The notes: generated by a model from the sequence alone, not told the origin. A stretch of 64,000 nt of DNA from an uncultured Clostridia bacterium (GCA_944392485.1 CALXWO010000008.1:1-64000); one strand, 5' to 3'. Shown: positions 44,421-54,056, counted from the first letter of the stretch. Translations and numbers: made by a program.

Positions 44421-45542
44421 CTAGATTTTTGTTTTTTTAGAACTAATATAAGCAATTGAAATTGTAGAAACAACTAATGTTAATATTGCTAAACCTAAAT
44501 AGCTATCTACACCAGTTTCAGGCATTTCATCTGCAACGTTATCTGGCTCAGGTTTAGTTTCAGGAATAGTTTGATCTTGCATAGAAATTTTTACATAAAT
44601 AGTAGTATCAGAAGTTATTGCTGTGTTAAAATCAAAAGCATCAGTATATTCAGCATTTGTATAGAAACTATCCACTATTTGGTTTTCTTTTAATTCCATA
44701 TGAGATTTTAATAAATCTGCTGTAATTTTTTCTCCAGAATTTACTGTTATTTTATTTGTTATATCATTATAGAATATTGTTACAATAAGTTTTTGAGTAT
44801 CAACATTTGGTGTTGCTTTTTCTGGGATAGCTGTTTCAGAAATTATATTATTATTTGAGTCTGTTAAAACTACCTTATTTCCTGCAAGAACAATTTTGTT
44901 TGTAGTAGAAGAAGAGTTAGTTATAGTGAAATCTGTAAGATGTCCATTTTCGGCAGGACGAATTACATTCTCGTTTGATTCTGTTGTTAAAACACCATTC
45001 ATTACTAGTGTTGGGTTATTAGTAGCAGATGCACCTTTATCAATTTCGATACCATTATTTTCTCCAGTACCATTTTTACCTAAATGTAATTTCTTTACTT
45101 CAACTTTACCACCATTTGCAAGAACTGCTCCATATTTAAAACCTGATATTGAAACATTATCAAGAATTACTGTTGCACCATCATAAGACTGTACACCATA
45201 TTTTGGACCATTTTTTAAATTAATATTTTTAAGTGTAAGTTTTGCATCAGAAAGTTGAGCTGTAAACATGGTTTGATTTCCAGATGTTGATGTCCAATCA
45301 TTTGACCCAACAACATTATGACCATTACCATCAATTGTTAATTCTTTAGCAATTACAATAGGTTTTGTAACAGTTATATCATTTTGCAAGGTAATAGTTG
45401 CACCATAATCAGCACTTGATACTGCACTGTTTAAACTTTCTTCATCATAAACAGTTGTTGCAGCATTACTAAAATTTGGCATTAATAGTGCAAAAGCAAT
45501 TATTGCTATAAAAAATAAAATGAATTTGATAGTTTTATTCAT
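44421..45542 (-). CDS. Cell-surface protein with beta-helix-like domain and MPETG sorting signal
   Basis: A 373-residue secreted protein. Signal peptide at about 5-26. A repetitive beta-strand region (about 30-220) contains ANNGATVILDN-like turns resembling pectate-lyase-type right-handed beta-helices. A region with VTIFYNDITNK and ADLLKSHMELKENQ follows, like an InlB-type B repeat (about 255-320), then a linker and MPETG, a hydrophobic helix and a basic KKTKI tail, a variant LPxTG sortase signal. The start at 45542 has GGAGGTG; codons upstream are not needed. No sortase gene lies in this window. Confidence 0.8.
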   Translation of the reverse strand: MNKTIKFILFFIAIIAFALLMPNFSNAATTVYDEESLNSAVSSADYGATITLQNDITVTKPIVIAKELTIDGNGHNVVGSNDWTSTSGNQTMFTAQLSDAKLTLKNINLKNGPKYGVQSYDGATVILDNVSISGFKYGAVLANGGKVEVKKLHLGKNGTGENNGIEIDKGASATNNPTLVMNGVLTTESNENVIRPAENGHLTDFTITNSSSTTNKIVLAGNKVVLTDSNNNIISETAIPEKATPNVDTQKLIVTIFYNDITNKITVNSGEKITADLLKSHMELKENQIVDSFYTNAEYTDAFDFNTAITSDTTIYVKISMQDQTIPETKPEPDNVADEMPETGVDSYLGLAILTLVVSTISIAYISSKKTKI

Positions 45543-45659
45543 TTTTTTCACCTCCATCAAAAATTATTTTTTCCTATTTTATTTTTAATATTTACAAAAA
45601 AAATCAAAAAAATTTTCCAATTTTTTATTGTTCAAATTAAAATTTAAAATGTAGAGTAA

Positions 45660-45690
45660 TTGTAGGGGCGGACGTCTCTGTCCGCCCGTT
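45660..45690. repeat. Short GC-rich palindrome (GTAGGGGCGGAC family)
   Basis: TTGTAGGGGCGGACGTCT followed by CTGTCCGCCCG: inverted repeat GGGCGGAC / GTCCGCCC. Same family as the hairpin in the core of 20425-20604. Confidence 0.65.
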
Positions 45691-45734
45691 CTTCGTAGAA
45701 ATTTCTAAATATAAATCATTATCTGTTAAAAACA

Positions 45735-45880
45735 TAAATTTATTTAGGCTCCTCGGCTCAATACGCGTTTCAGCAATTCTAGCGTTAAATTGAACGAGCC
45801 TCTCGGTTTCCGCTTCCTCCTTCAATTTTCCTTAAGAATTGCACAAACGCTCCAATCACATTCGTCGCTTCATAAATTGA
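45735..45880 (-). ncRNA. GC-rich structured island, candidate noncoding RNA
   Basis: About 130 bases with far higher GC than the surroundings. In minus sense nested stems pair: GCGTTT (45850-45845) with AAACGC (45769-45764), GCAATTCT with AGAATTGC just inside, then AAATTGAA with TTCAATTT enclosing a CGG-AAA-CCG mini-hairpin and a GAGGCTC loop that could pair with the downstream GAGCC (pseudoknot). It lies upstream of and on the same strand as the surface-protein gene. A 62-codon frame here uses codons foreign to this genome and is not supported as a gene. I do not recognise a known class. Confidence 0.4.
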
Positions 45881-46078
45881 TGTATTTTAACAGATTTATA
45901 ATATTATGGCATTTAATATTAAAAATTATAAAATAATATGAACAATAACTAAAAAAACCCTATTTCCGTAATAAATTAATGAATTTATTTAAGAAAAAAC
46001 TATTTTCATTTATAAGAAAATGTTATAAAATAAGCAGGAAAGAAATAATATTGTATTAAATAAAATTAAAGGAGAAAT
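45881..46078. other. Gene-free AT-rich stretch upstream of murF
   Basis: I see only AT-rich sequence, with the murF RBS (AAAGGAG) at its right end. No hairpin or reading frame stands out. Confidence 0.5.
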
Positions 46079-47450
46079 ATGGATAATAAAAAAATAGATG
46101 TTGATAAAATTTTAGAAATATGCAACGGAGAATTAATAGTAGGAGATAGAAAAAAAGAAATAACTTCTTTTTCCAAGGATACAAGAACAATACAAAATGG
46201 AGATATGTATTTAGCAATTAAAGGCGATAGAGTAAATGGTAATAATTATATAGAAAATGCCTTTGAAAAAGGAGCAATTGGGTGTATTACAGATGAAGAA
46301 ATTAACAAGAATATAATAAATAAATATAACAATAAAATTATTATAAAAGTAAAAGATACAATAAAAGCTTTACAAAATTTAGCAAAATACAAAAGAAGCA
46401 TGTATGATATTCCAGTAATTGCAGTAACTGGCAGTGTTCGGAAAAACTAGTACAAAAGATATTATAGCAAATGTATTATCTCAAAAATTTAATGTATTAA
46501 AAACAGAAGGAAATTTAAATAATCATATTGGCTTGCCACTAACACTATTAAAATTAAAAGATCATACAGCAGTAGTTGTAGAAATGGGAATGAATCATTT
46601 TGGTGAAATTAGTTTGCTTACAAATATTGCAAAACCAACAGGCTGTGTAATAACAAATATTGGTACTTCGCATATAGGAAATTTGGGATCTAGAGAAAAT
46701 ATACTAAAAGCAAAATTAGAAATTTTGGAAGGTTTAAACGAAAATGGTTTTGTTTTAATTAATAATGATAATGATTTATTAAATGAATGGGCAAAAGAAG
46801 AAAATAAATATAAAATATACACTTATGGAATAGAAAATAGTAGTAATTTTGCTGCAAACAATATAGAGCAATTAGAAAATAGTAGTATATTTAATATTAA
46901 TAACATAAAAATAAAAGTACCAATAGCAGGAAAGCATTTTATATATAATGCAATTTGTGCGTTTGCAGTAGGAAGTTTGCTAGGTATAGAGACAAATAAG
47001 ATAGTAAAGGGAATTAATGAATTTAAGTTAACAGAGAAAAGGATGGATATAGAAGTTATAAAAAATAATATAAAAGTAATTAACGATAGCTATAACGCAA
47101 GTTATGATTCAACGAAAGCAGCATTGCAAGTAGTAGATAAAACCGAAGCAAAAAGAAAAATAGCAGTTTTAGGAGATATGCTAGAACTGGGAGAATATGC
47201 AGAAGAATTACACGAAAAAGTTGGAGAAGAAGTTGTAAAAAATAAAATAGATATATTAATTACAGTAGGTAAACTTGCAAAAAATATTGCAAAAAGAGCA
47301 AAAGAAATGGGACTAAAAAATATATACAGCGTAGAAAATAACGAAGAAGCAGTATTAATATTAAACAAAATATTAAGTGAAGGGGATTTAATTCTGTTAA
47401 AAGCTTCTAATGCCATGAATTTTAGTAAAATTTTAGAAAAAATAAAGTAG
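46079..47450 (+). CDS. murF: UDP-MurNAc-tripeptide-D-Ala-D-Ala ligase MurF, read through a +1 shift at CGG
   Basis: MurF adds D-Ala-D-Ala to the UDP-MurNAc-tripeptide, an essential cytoplasmic step of peptidoglycan synthesis. ATG 46079 (AAGGAG upstream). N-terminal domain with FSKDTRTIQNGDMYLAIKG. The frame reaches CGG at 46439 within the ATP-binding P-loop. Skipping its C gives VTGSV-G-KTSTKDI, the expected MurF P-loop, and continues to TAA 47450 (456 residues) through VVVEMGMNHFGEI, NDSYNASYDST and LGDMLELGEYAEELH. Unshifted, translation stops at the TAG two codons after the CGG. ddl, which makes its substrate, is next. Confidence 0.94.
46439..46442 (+). other. CGG(A) +1 recoding site in the murF P-loop
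   Basis: Context GTT CGG AAA AAC TAG. Skipping C46439 restores the invariant P-loop Gly before Lys-Thr (G-K-T). Without it MurF would be cut inside its ATP site. Confidence 0.85.
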
Positions 47451-47520
47451 GTAGTAAAAATTTTTGCCTAAAAACAAAAATATAAAGACGTTTTTCTTAT
47501 GTCTAATTGGAGGTATAAAA

Positions 47521-48573
47521 ATGAGCAAAATTAAAGTTGGAGTTATATTTGGAGGAATGTCAACAGAGCATGATGTTTCAATAGTTTCAGGAACATCAAT
47601 AGCTAAAAACATAGATAAAAATAAATATGAGGTTTTACCTATATATATAGATAGTAATGGAAATTGGTTTGAATGCTTTAATATTTCAAAAAAATATGAA
47701 GTAGGAGATAAAATAGAAAATACTAGTAAAATAGACAATTTAATGGAGTATCTTAAAAAACTAGATGTAATATTTCCTGTTTTACATGGGCTATATGGGG
47801 AAGACGGAACTGTGCAAGGGTTATTTGAACTTTTAAAAATTCCATATGTGGGATGCAAGGTGCTTGCTTCAAGTGTAGCAATGGATAAAGTATATACTAA
47901 AATAATTTTTGACAAGGCAAATATTAAACAAGCAAAGTATGAGTATATAAGAAAATACAAAAACGAATATATTTATATAGACAAGCAATTTAATGAAAAA
48001 AGATATAAATTAGATGAGGTATGCAAAATTATAGAAAAAAATTTAACATATCCTATGTTTATAAAACCATCTAATTCAGGCTCATCAGTTGGAATAAATA
48101 AAGCAAATAATGTTTGTGAATTAGCAGAATATATAGAATATGCATCAAAATATGATTCAAAAATTTTAATAGAGGAAAATTTGGTAGGAAAAGAAATAGA
48201 ATGTTCAGTTTTAGGAAATGAGGATGTTGAAGCTTCATGTGTTGGAGAAATTGCTCCAGCAGAAAGTTTTTATACATTTGATGCAAAATATAAAAATTCA
48301 GAGTCAAAGCTTACTATACCAGCAAATATTAATGCTGAGCTTGCAGATAAAGTAAGAAAAACAGCAATAAAAGCATTTAAAGCAATTGACGGAAAAGGAC
48401 TTTCAAGGGTGGACTTTTTTGTAAATGAAGAAACGCAAGAAATATATATAAATGAAATAAATACTATGCCAGGTTTTACAGCAATTAGTATGTACCCAAA
48501 ATTGTGGGAACAAGTAGGAGTAACATATCCTGAATTACTAGATAAATTAATTAAATTAGCATTAGAAAAATAG
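47521..48573 (+). CDS. ddl: D-alanine-D-alanine ligase
   Basis: A 350-residue ATP-grasp ligase joining two D-Ala. ATG 47521 is preferred because of TTGGAGG upstream; the frame extends 19 codons earlier without support. Motifs: VGVIFGGMSTEHDVSIVSG, PVLHGLYGEDGTVQGLFELLKIPYVG, MDKVYTK, FIKPSNSGSSVGINKA, and the C-terminal LSRVDFFVNE with YINEINTMPGFTAISMYPKLW (metal ligands E and N). Directly after murF, so the last two cytoplasmic steps are paired. Confidence 0.96.
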   Translation: MSKIKVGVIFGGMSTEHDVSIVSGTSIAKNIDKNKYEVLPIYIDSNGNWFECFNISKKYEVGDKIENTSKIDNLMEYLKKLDVIFPVLHGLYGEDGTVQGLFELLKIPYVGCKVLASSVAMDKVYTKIIFDKANIKQAKYEYIRKYKNEYIYIDKQFNEKRYKLDEVCKIIEKNLTYPMFIKPSNSGSSVGINKANNVCELAEYIEYASKYDSKILIEENLVGKEIECSVLGNEDVEASCVGEIAPAESFYTFDAKYKNSESKLTIPANINAELADKVRKTAIKAFKAIDGKGLSRVDFFVNEETQEIYINEINTMPGFTAISMYPKLWEQVGVTYPELLDKLIKLALEK

Positions 48574-48602
48574 TAAGGGCAGAATTCATTTTCGCCCGAA
48601 AA
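48572..48602. repeat. Short palindrome-like element (GTAAGGGCAGAA family)
   Basis: TAGTAAGGGCAGAATTC then TTTTCGCCCGAAAA, a degenerate member of the GTAGGGGCGGA...TCCGCCCG family; it overlaps the ddl stop codon. Confidence 0.4.
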
Positions 48603-48646
48603 AAATAATTTAAATATTACAATTAGAATAGAAGAAAGGATTAAAA

Positions 48647-49219
48647 ATGGAATTAGAACAAATACAAAAATATATAAAAGAACATTTATCAGAAAAAAGG
48701 TATAACCATAGTGTTGGAGTAATGGAACGTTCAGAAGAACTTGCTAAAAAATACGGAGCAGATGTAGAAATAGCAAAAAAAATAGGAATAGCTCATGATG
48801 TGGCAAAAGAAATGGCGGAAGAGGAAAAATTAAAATATGTAGAAGAAAACAATATAGAAATAGATGAAATAGAAAGAAAGAACACACCACTTTTGCATGC
48901 AAAAATAGGAAAAGATATAGCTATTAAAAAATTTGGCTTTAGCGAAGATATGGGACAAGCAATAGCAGAACATACAACGGGAAATAAAAATATGGGTATT
49001 TATTCTAAAATATTATTTATAGCAGATAGAACAAGCAAAGATAGAAACTTTGAAGATTTAGAACAGTTAAATAATTTAGCAGATAAAGGAATTGACGAAG
49101 CAGTGTTATACATTCTAGATAAAAAAATAGAACTACAAATAAAAAAAGGAGCATTAATTCATTTAAATGGAATAATTGCTAGAAATTATTTATTAGAAAA
49201 CAGACAAAACAAATTGTAA
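48647..49219 (+). CDS. yqeK: HD-domain hydrolase, YqeK family (probable Ap4A hydrolase)
   Basis: A 190-residue protein with the HD pattern: YNHSVGVMERSEELAKKYG (His), IGIAHDVAKEMAEEE (HD), LLHAKIGKDIA, AIAEHTTGNKNMG, and LFIADRTSKDR (Asp). YqeK is a symmetrical diadenosine tetraphosphatase in Firmicutes. RBS AAAGGA. The stop codon (TTG TAA) lies within the AAATTGTAATTTGC palindrome. Confidence 0.88.
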   Translation: MELEQIQKYIKEHLSEKRYNHSVGVMERSEELAKKYGADVEIAKKIGIAHDVAKEMAEEEKLKYVEENNIEIDEIERKNTPLLHAKIGKDIAIKKFGFSEDMGQAIAEHTTGNKNMGIYSKILFIADRTSKDRNFEDLEQLNNLADKGIDEAVLYILDKKIELQIKKGALIHLNGIIARNYLLENRQNKL

Positions 49220-49242
49220 TTTGCTTTGCAAATTACAATTTA
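49212..49242. repeat. Minimal dispersed palindrome AAATTGTAATTTGC
   Basis: AAATTGTAATTTGCTTTGC then AAATTACAATTT: a near-perfect hairpin without any cargo. It is the same as the left part of the type 1 elements and contains the yqeK stop codon. Confidence 0.8.
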
Positions 49243-49267
49243 ACATACAAAAAAAGGAGGATAATAA

Positions 49268-50386
49268 ATGAGATTTATACATATGGCAGATATACATCTA
49301 GATACTCCATTTACTGTGTTAGGGGGTAAAAAAGACTTTGCCAACATAAGGCATTTAGAGCAAAGGCAAGTTTTTAAAGAAGCAATTGAATATATACAAA
49401 AAGAAAAAATCCCCTTTTTATTTATAGCCGGAGATTTATACGAGCAAAAATATATTAGAGAAAGTACAATAGAATATATTAATAATTTATTTACAGAAAT
49501 TCCAGAAACAAAAATATTTATTGCCCCTGGTAATCATGACCCATTTTTAAATAATTCTTATTACAATAATTATAATTGGAATAAAAATGTAACAATATTT
49601 AATCAAGAAGTAAAAACAATTGAATTTGAAGATGTAGATATTTATGGTTTTGGATTTTCTGATTTTTATTGTACAGATTTTGATATTAATAAAATAAAAA
49701 TAAAAAATAAAGAAAAAATAAATATTTTAATTATTCACGGTTCGTTAGATGCAAGTAAAACCTTAGAAATGCAATATAATCCAATAAAAACGAACGAATT
49801 AAAAAATATTGGCTTTGATTATGTTGCTTTAGGACATATTCATAAAGCTAATTTTGAGAATAATGAAAATAATTTTATTTATCCAGGGTCATTAATTTCA
49901 TTTGGTTTTGATGAACTTGGTGAACATGGAATGTTAGACGTAGAAATAAATAAAAATAATTCAGAAAAAAATAATTTAAATAATAAAAAAATAATAAAAA
50001 ATAATATAAAAATTAATTTTATTAAATTAGATAATAGAATTTTTGAAGAAAAAAATATAAATATTTCTGAAATTAATTCAGAAGAAGAATTAATTGAAAA
50101 AATAAATGAAATAAAATTAGAAAAAAATAAATTTTATAAAATAATATTAATTGGACAAAAAAATATAGAGATAAACACATCAAAACTATGTAAACTTATT
50201 GCCGATAAAAATATATTAAAGATAAAAGATAAAACAGAAACAAAATACAATATTGACAAAATAGCAACACAAAACAATCTTAAAGGTATCTTTGTAAAAA
50301 AGATGTTAGAGGATATAAAAGACGATAAAAGTAATAAAGAAGAGATTGAACAAGCAATAGAAATTGGATTAAAAGCATTTGAGTAA
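49268..50386 (+). CDS. DNA repair metallophosphoesterase, SbcD/Mre11-like (YhaO family)
   Basis: A 372-residue calcineurin-like nuclease. Metal-binding motifs: MADIHLDTPF (D, H), FLFIAGDLYEQ (GD), IAPGNHDPF (GNHD), IIHGSLD, and VALGHIHKANF (GHxH, about 198). The C-terminal ~130 residues are Lys/Asn-rich. It should partner the coiled-coil ATPase encoded downstream, although 455 gene-free bases separate them. RBS AAAGGAGG. Confidence 0.9.
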   Translation: MRFIHMADIHLDTPFTVLGGKKDFANIRHLEQRQVFKEAIEYIQKEKIPFLFIAGDLYEQKYIRESTIEYINNLFTEIPETKIFIAPGNHDPFLNNSYYNNYNWNKNVTIFNQEVKTIEFEDVDIYGFGFSDFYCTDFDINKIKIKNKEKINILIIHGSLDASKTLEMQYNPIKTNELKNIGFDYVALGHIHKANFENNENNFIYPGSLISFGFDELGEHGMLDVEINKNNSEKNNLNNKKIIKNNIKINFIKLDNRIFEEKNINISEINSEEELIEKINEIKLEKNKFYKIILIGQKNIEINTSKLCKLIADKNILKIKDKTETKYNIDKIATQNNLKGIFVKKMLEDIKDDKSNKEEIEQAIEIGLKAFE

Positions 50387-50841
50387 AAAGGAAAAAAATG
50401 TAATAAAAATTTAAAAATATGACCTGTGGATAACTAACGAATAATATAGGAAATTACAACTTTAGAAGACAAAACAAGAATTAAATGAAAAATACGAAGT
50501 TAAACCAAAAAGGAGCAAAAAAAGCCATAAAAGTTATGTAAACATAGTGTAAGTGAATATCTTTAGTAATATAAAGTTTTAAAAAAAACGTATAATAAAC
50601 CAGATAGAAATTCTTACAAATTTATAAAATTATAGAAGTTAAAAACTATAAGAAAACTGCAAAACTTATGTAAACAAAAGTAAACCCTGTATTATGTAAA
50701 ACTAGAAAAAACACAGAAAAATATTTAAAAATTATAAAAAATTAAATAATAATTTATCTTAAAATACAATTAATATTAAAATTAATTATTAAAAATAAAA
50801 TATAATTAAAATAATTTATAAAAAATTTAAGAGGTGATTTT
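50387..50841. other. 455-base gene-free gap inside the SbcD/SbcC-type pair
   Basis: AT-rich with no usable frame. It contains one exact DnaA-box complement TGTGGATAA (about 50427-50435) and several TTATGTAAAC-like motifs (about 50534, 50666, 50694), one of which also appears in the gap at about 520. No clear promoter or terminator. Confidence 0.5.
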
Positions 50842-52719
50842 TTGGAAATAAATTATTTAAAAATAAATTCTTTTGGAAAATTAAAAAATAAAGAAATTAA
50901 TTTAAATAAAAAAATAAATTTAATATATGGAAAAAATGAATCCGGAAAAACAACATTATTAAAATTTATTTATGGAATGTTTTTTGGAATTTCTAAAAAT
51001 AAAAATGGAAAAGAAATATCAGATTTTGAAAAATATAAACCATGGGATACAGAAGAATTTTCTGGTAAAATTACATATAAATTAGATAATGGAGAAGAAT
51101 TTGAAGTTTTTAGAAATTTTACTAAAAAAAGTCCGAAAATATATAATAGCAATATGGAAGATATTTCAAAAATATTTAATATGGATAAAAATAAAGGAAG
51201 CCAATTTTTCTATGATCAAACCAAAATAGATGAAAATACATTTACAGCTACAACATTGGTAGAACAAAAAAATATTGTATTAGATAAAAACAATCAAAAT
51301 GTTTTAACACAAAAAATTGCAAATATATTTTCTACTGGAGATGACAATATATCATATAATAAGGTAATAAATAATTTATCTAAAAAATTAATTGAAGAAG
51401 TTGGAACAGATAGAACAAGCGAAAGGCCTTTAAATATTATTGTAGAAAAAATAAAAGAAATTGAACAATTAAAAAACGAAATTAATATTAGTGAAAATAA
51501 AAAAAATGAATTAGAAGAAAGAAAAAATAAAATAAAATATTCACAAAATACTTTAAATGAAAAAATAAATTTAATAAAAGAAATAATAGAATATAAACAA
51601 GAGGAAAATAAATTACAGGAAAAAATAAAAATAAATAATAATTTAAAAATAAATTATCAAGAAAAAATAAATAAATTAAAAAATAATTTAAAAATAAAAA
51701 ATAACGATAAAAAAAATAACAAAAAAAATATTATTAATTTATTTTTAATTTCTATTTTAATTATTTTTAATATTTTAATTAATTTTATTAATATATCAAA
51801 TATTATACAAAATATAATTATTTATTTTACAATTATTTATTTATTTTTATATTTTTTAATTTATTTAATTAAAAGTATAAAAAATAAAAAAAATAAAAAT
51901 AAAATAAATATTGAAAAAATAAAAACAGAAAAAGAAATAGAAATATTAAATGAAAATATAAATAAAATTAATAATGAAATAAATAATCTAGAAAATAAAA
52001 TAAAAAAACAAAATAATGAAAAAATAATTGTTTTACAAAATAAATATGAATTTAATAATTTAGAAATAATAAAATTATTTGAAAAAAATTTAATCGAAAT
52101 TAATAAAGAATATGAGAATGAAAATAATTTATATAATAGTAATAATTTAGAATTAAATACAATATTGCTAGAAGAAAAAAATATTAATAATAATATTAAT
52201 AAAAAAATTGAATATGAAGAGCAATTAAATTATTTAGAAGAAGAAAAAAAAGAATTAGAAAATTTAGCAGAAAAAATTAATATGGCAAAAAATACAATAG
52301 AAGAAGCGTATAATGATATGAAAAGAGAAATTACTCCTAAATTTACAAAAAATTTATCTAAAATTATAGAAACAATTACAGATGGTAAATATAACAAAGT
52401 AAAATTTGATTCAAATGAGGGGCTAATAATAGAAAAAGATAATGGAGAATATATAAATTGCAATAATTTAAGTATAGGTACAGTTGACCAATTATATTTA
52501 GCATTAAGAATTTCTTCTATGCAAGAAATTTCAGAAGAAAAAATGCCAATTATATTAGATGAAGCCTTTGCATTTTTTGATAATGAAAGATTAAAAAATA
52601 TATTGTTATTTTTAGAAAATAATTATAAGGAAAACCAAATTATAATTTTTACGTGTTCTAATAGAGAGAAAGAGATTTTAGATAAATTAAATATAGAATA
52701 TAATTTTATTAATTTATAA
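50842..52719 (+). CDS. SbcC/Rad50-like ATPase (YhaN family)
   Basis: A 625-residue ATPase with Walker A LIYGKNESGKTTLLKFIYG (about 27-45) and, at the C-terminal end, the signature NNLSIGTVDQLYLALRISS (about 546-564) and Walker B MPIILDEAFAFFD (about 570-582). The middle is Lys/Asn/Ile-rich coiled coil broken by two hydrophobic helices (about 298-347). Those helices suggest membrane association, unlike cytosolic SbcC but like YhaN. TTG 50842 follows GAGGTGAT. Low-complexity AT-rich codons dominate. Confidence 0.85.
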   Translation: MEINYLKINSFGKLKNKEINLNKKINLIYGKNESGKTTLLKFIYGMFFGISKNKNGKEISDFEKYKPWDTEEFSGKITYKLDNGEEFEVFRNFTKKSPKIYNSNMEDISKIFNMDKNKGSQFFYDQTKIDENTFTATTLVEQKNIVLDKNNQNVLTQKIANIFSTGDDNISYNKVINNLSKKLIEEVGTDRTSERPLNIIVEKIKEIEQLKNEINISENKKNELEERKNKIKYSQNTLNEKINLIKEIIEYKQEENKLQEKIKINNNLKINYQEKINKLKNNLKIKNNDKKNNKKNIINLFLISILIIFNILINFINISNIIQNIIIYFTIIYLFLYFLIYLIKSIKNKKNKNKINIEKIKTEKEIEILNENINKINNEINNLENKIKKQNNEKIIVLQNKYEFNNLEIIKLFEKNLIEINKEYENENNLYNSNNLELNTILLEEKNINNNINKKIEYEEQLNYLEEEKKELENLAEKINMAKNTIEEAYNDMKREITPKFTKNLSKIIETITDGKYNKVKFDSNEGLIIEKDNGEYINCNNLSIGTVDQLYLALRISSMQEISEEKMPIILDEAFAFFDNERLKNILLFLENNYKENQIIIFTCSNREKEILDKLNIEYNFINL

Positions 52720-52812
52720 ATTGTAATTTGTGTGTGAGGGGGGATTCTAGGGACTGCCCCTAAAAATCACCAAACATGGGGATTTTGGGGACTGTCCTGA
52801 ATTCCCCTTGAT
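52717..52812. repeat. Dispersed element, type 4 (GGGGATTCTAGGGACTG)
   Basis: Begins TAAATTGTAATTTGTGTG, the common end sequence, then GGGGGATTCTAGGGACTGCCCC and GGGGATTTTGGGGACTGTCC, two related direct units. The right end is TTCCCCTTG, which provides the -35 of the prfA promoter. Confidence 0.6.
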
Positions 52813-52836
52813 AAATGAAAGAATATTGTGTATAAT
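52808..52836 (+). promoter_or_regulatory. prfA promoter
   Basis: TTGATA (52808-52813), 17-base spacer, TATAAT (52831-52836), 36 bases before ATG 52872. Its -35 overlaps the end of the type 4 repeat. Confidence 0.78.
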
Positions 52837-52871
52837 ATTACATGTTAAAAAAATAAGGAGATATTTAAATT

Positions 52872-53930
52872 ATGTTTCAAAAACTAGATGACGTTGAAAA
52901 ACGATATGAAGAACTTAATAAAAAAATAAGTGACCCAGAAGTTATTGCAAAACAATCTGAATGGCAAAAATTAATGAAGGAGCATGCAGAAATTGCTGAT
53001 GTGGCAGAAAAATATAAAGAATATAAAAAAGTAAAGGCAGACATGGAAGAAGCAAAAGCAATGATGGATGATAAAGAACTTAAAGAACTTGCAGAAGCAG
53101 AATATTTAGAAGACAAAGAAAAATTATCAAAAATAGAAGAAGAATTAAAGGTTTTATTAATACCTAAAGACCCAGATGATGACAAAAACATTATTTGTGA
53201 GATAAGGGCTGGTGCAGGAGGAGAAGAAGCTGCTTTGTTTGCAGGAACATTATTTAGAATGTATTCTATGTATGCAGAAACAAAACATTGGAAAATAGAT
53301 ATTTTAAATGAAAACGAAACGGGACTTGGCGGATATAAAGAAATAACATTTATGGTTACAGGTAAAGGAGCATATAGTAGATTAAAATTTGAAAGTGGAG
53401 TACATAGAGTGCAAAGAGTTCCAGACACAGAAAGTAGTGGAAGAATACATACTTCTACTGCAACTGTTGCAGTCTTGCCTGTAGTTGAAGATGTAGAAAT
53501 AGAAATAAATCCAGCAGATGTTAAAATGGAAGTTTTTAGGGCATCAGGTGCTGGAGGACAGCATGTTAATAAAACTTCTTCTGCTGTAAGGCTAATACAT
53601 GAGCCTACAGGAATTGTTGCAGAATGTCAAACAGAAAGATCTCAGCTTCAAAATAGAGAGTATGCAATGCGACTATTAAAATCTAGAATATATGAGCAAG
53701 AAAAAGCAAAACAAGATGCTGAGCTTGCAAGCGAAAGAAAATCCCAAGTAGGTACTGGAGATAGAAGTGAAAAAATAAGAACATATAATTATCCACAAGG
53801 AAGAATAACAGATCACAGAATAGGAATGAGCATATATCAAATGGAAAACTTTTTAAATGGGGATTTGGATGAAATGATAGATAATTTAATTGCAGCAGAT
53901 AGAGCAGAAAAACTTAAAGGAGAGCAATAA
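52872..53930 (+). CDS. prfA: Peptide chain release factor 1
   Basis: RF1 ends translation at UAA and UAG. 352 residues, normal length. The GGQ catalytic motif is in [20 protein letters not shown] (about 222-241) and the stop-recognition PxT equivalent is in [20 protein letters not shown] (about 181-200; the PDT tripeptide). [18 protein letters not shown] is also conserved. RBS AAGGAG. It is unrelated to the CGG recoding, which does not involve stop codons in the A site. Confidence 0.97.
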   Translation: MFQKLDDVEKRYEELNKKISDPEVIAKQSEWQKLMKEHAEIADVAEKYKEYKKVKADMEEAKAMMDDKELKELAEAEYLEDKEKLSKIEEELKVLLIPKDPDDDKNIICEIRAGAGGEEAALFAGTLFRMYSMYAETKHWKIDILNENETGLGGYKEITFMVTGKGAYSRLKFESGVHRVQRVPDTESSGRIHTSTATVAVLPVVEDVEIEINPADVKMEVFRASGAGGQHVNKTSSAVRLIHEPTGIVAECQTERSQLQNREYAMRLLKSRIYEQEKAKQDAELASERKSQVGTGDRSEKIRTYNYPQGRITDHRIGMSIYQMENFLNGDLDEMIDNLIAADRAEKLKGEQ

Positions 53931-53971
53931 AACATATTAAAATTACAAACAATTATAAATTGTGTAAAATA

Positions 53972-54013
53972 AGTAGCCGTAGTGACTTAAAATTACAAGG
54001 GCTACTATTTTAT
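53972..54013 (+). terminator. Possible terminator after prfA
   Basis: AGTAGCC / GGCTACT stem with a 21-base loop and a short T-rich tail; followed by direct repeats of AAAAAGATTAC at about 54015-54042. Confidence 0.5.
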
Positions 54014-54056
54014 TACAAAAAGATTACAAAAAGATTACAAAAATGTAACATTACTA

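Noticed and set aside
45637..45825. 62-codon reading frame in the GC-rich island
   Set aside because: Its codons (GCG, ACC, CTC, CCG, CGT) are atypical of all neighbours, it runs into the GC-rich palindrome, and the region is better explained by nested hairpins.
50420..50440. Replication origin near the DnaA-box match
   Set aside because: Only one box is seen and no dnaA/dnaN genes are close; a single match in AT-rich DNA is weak.
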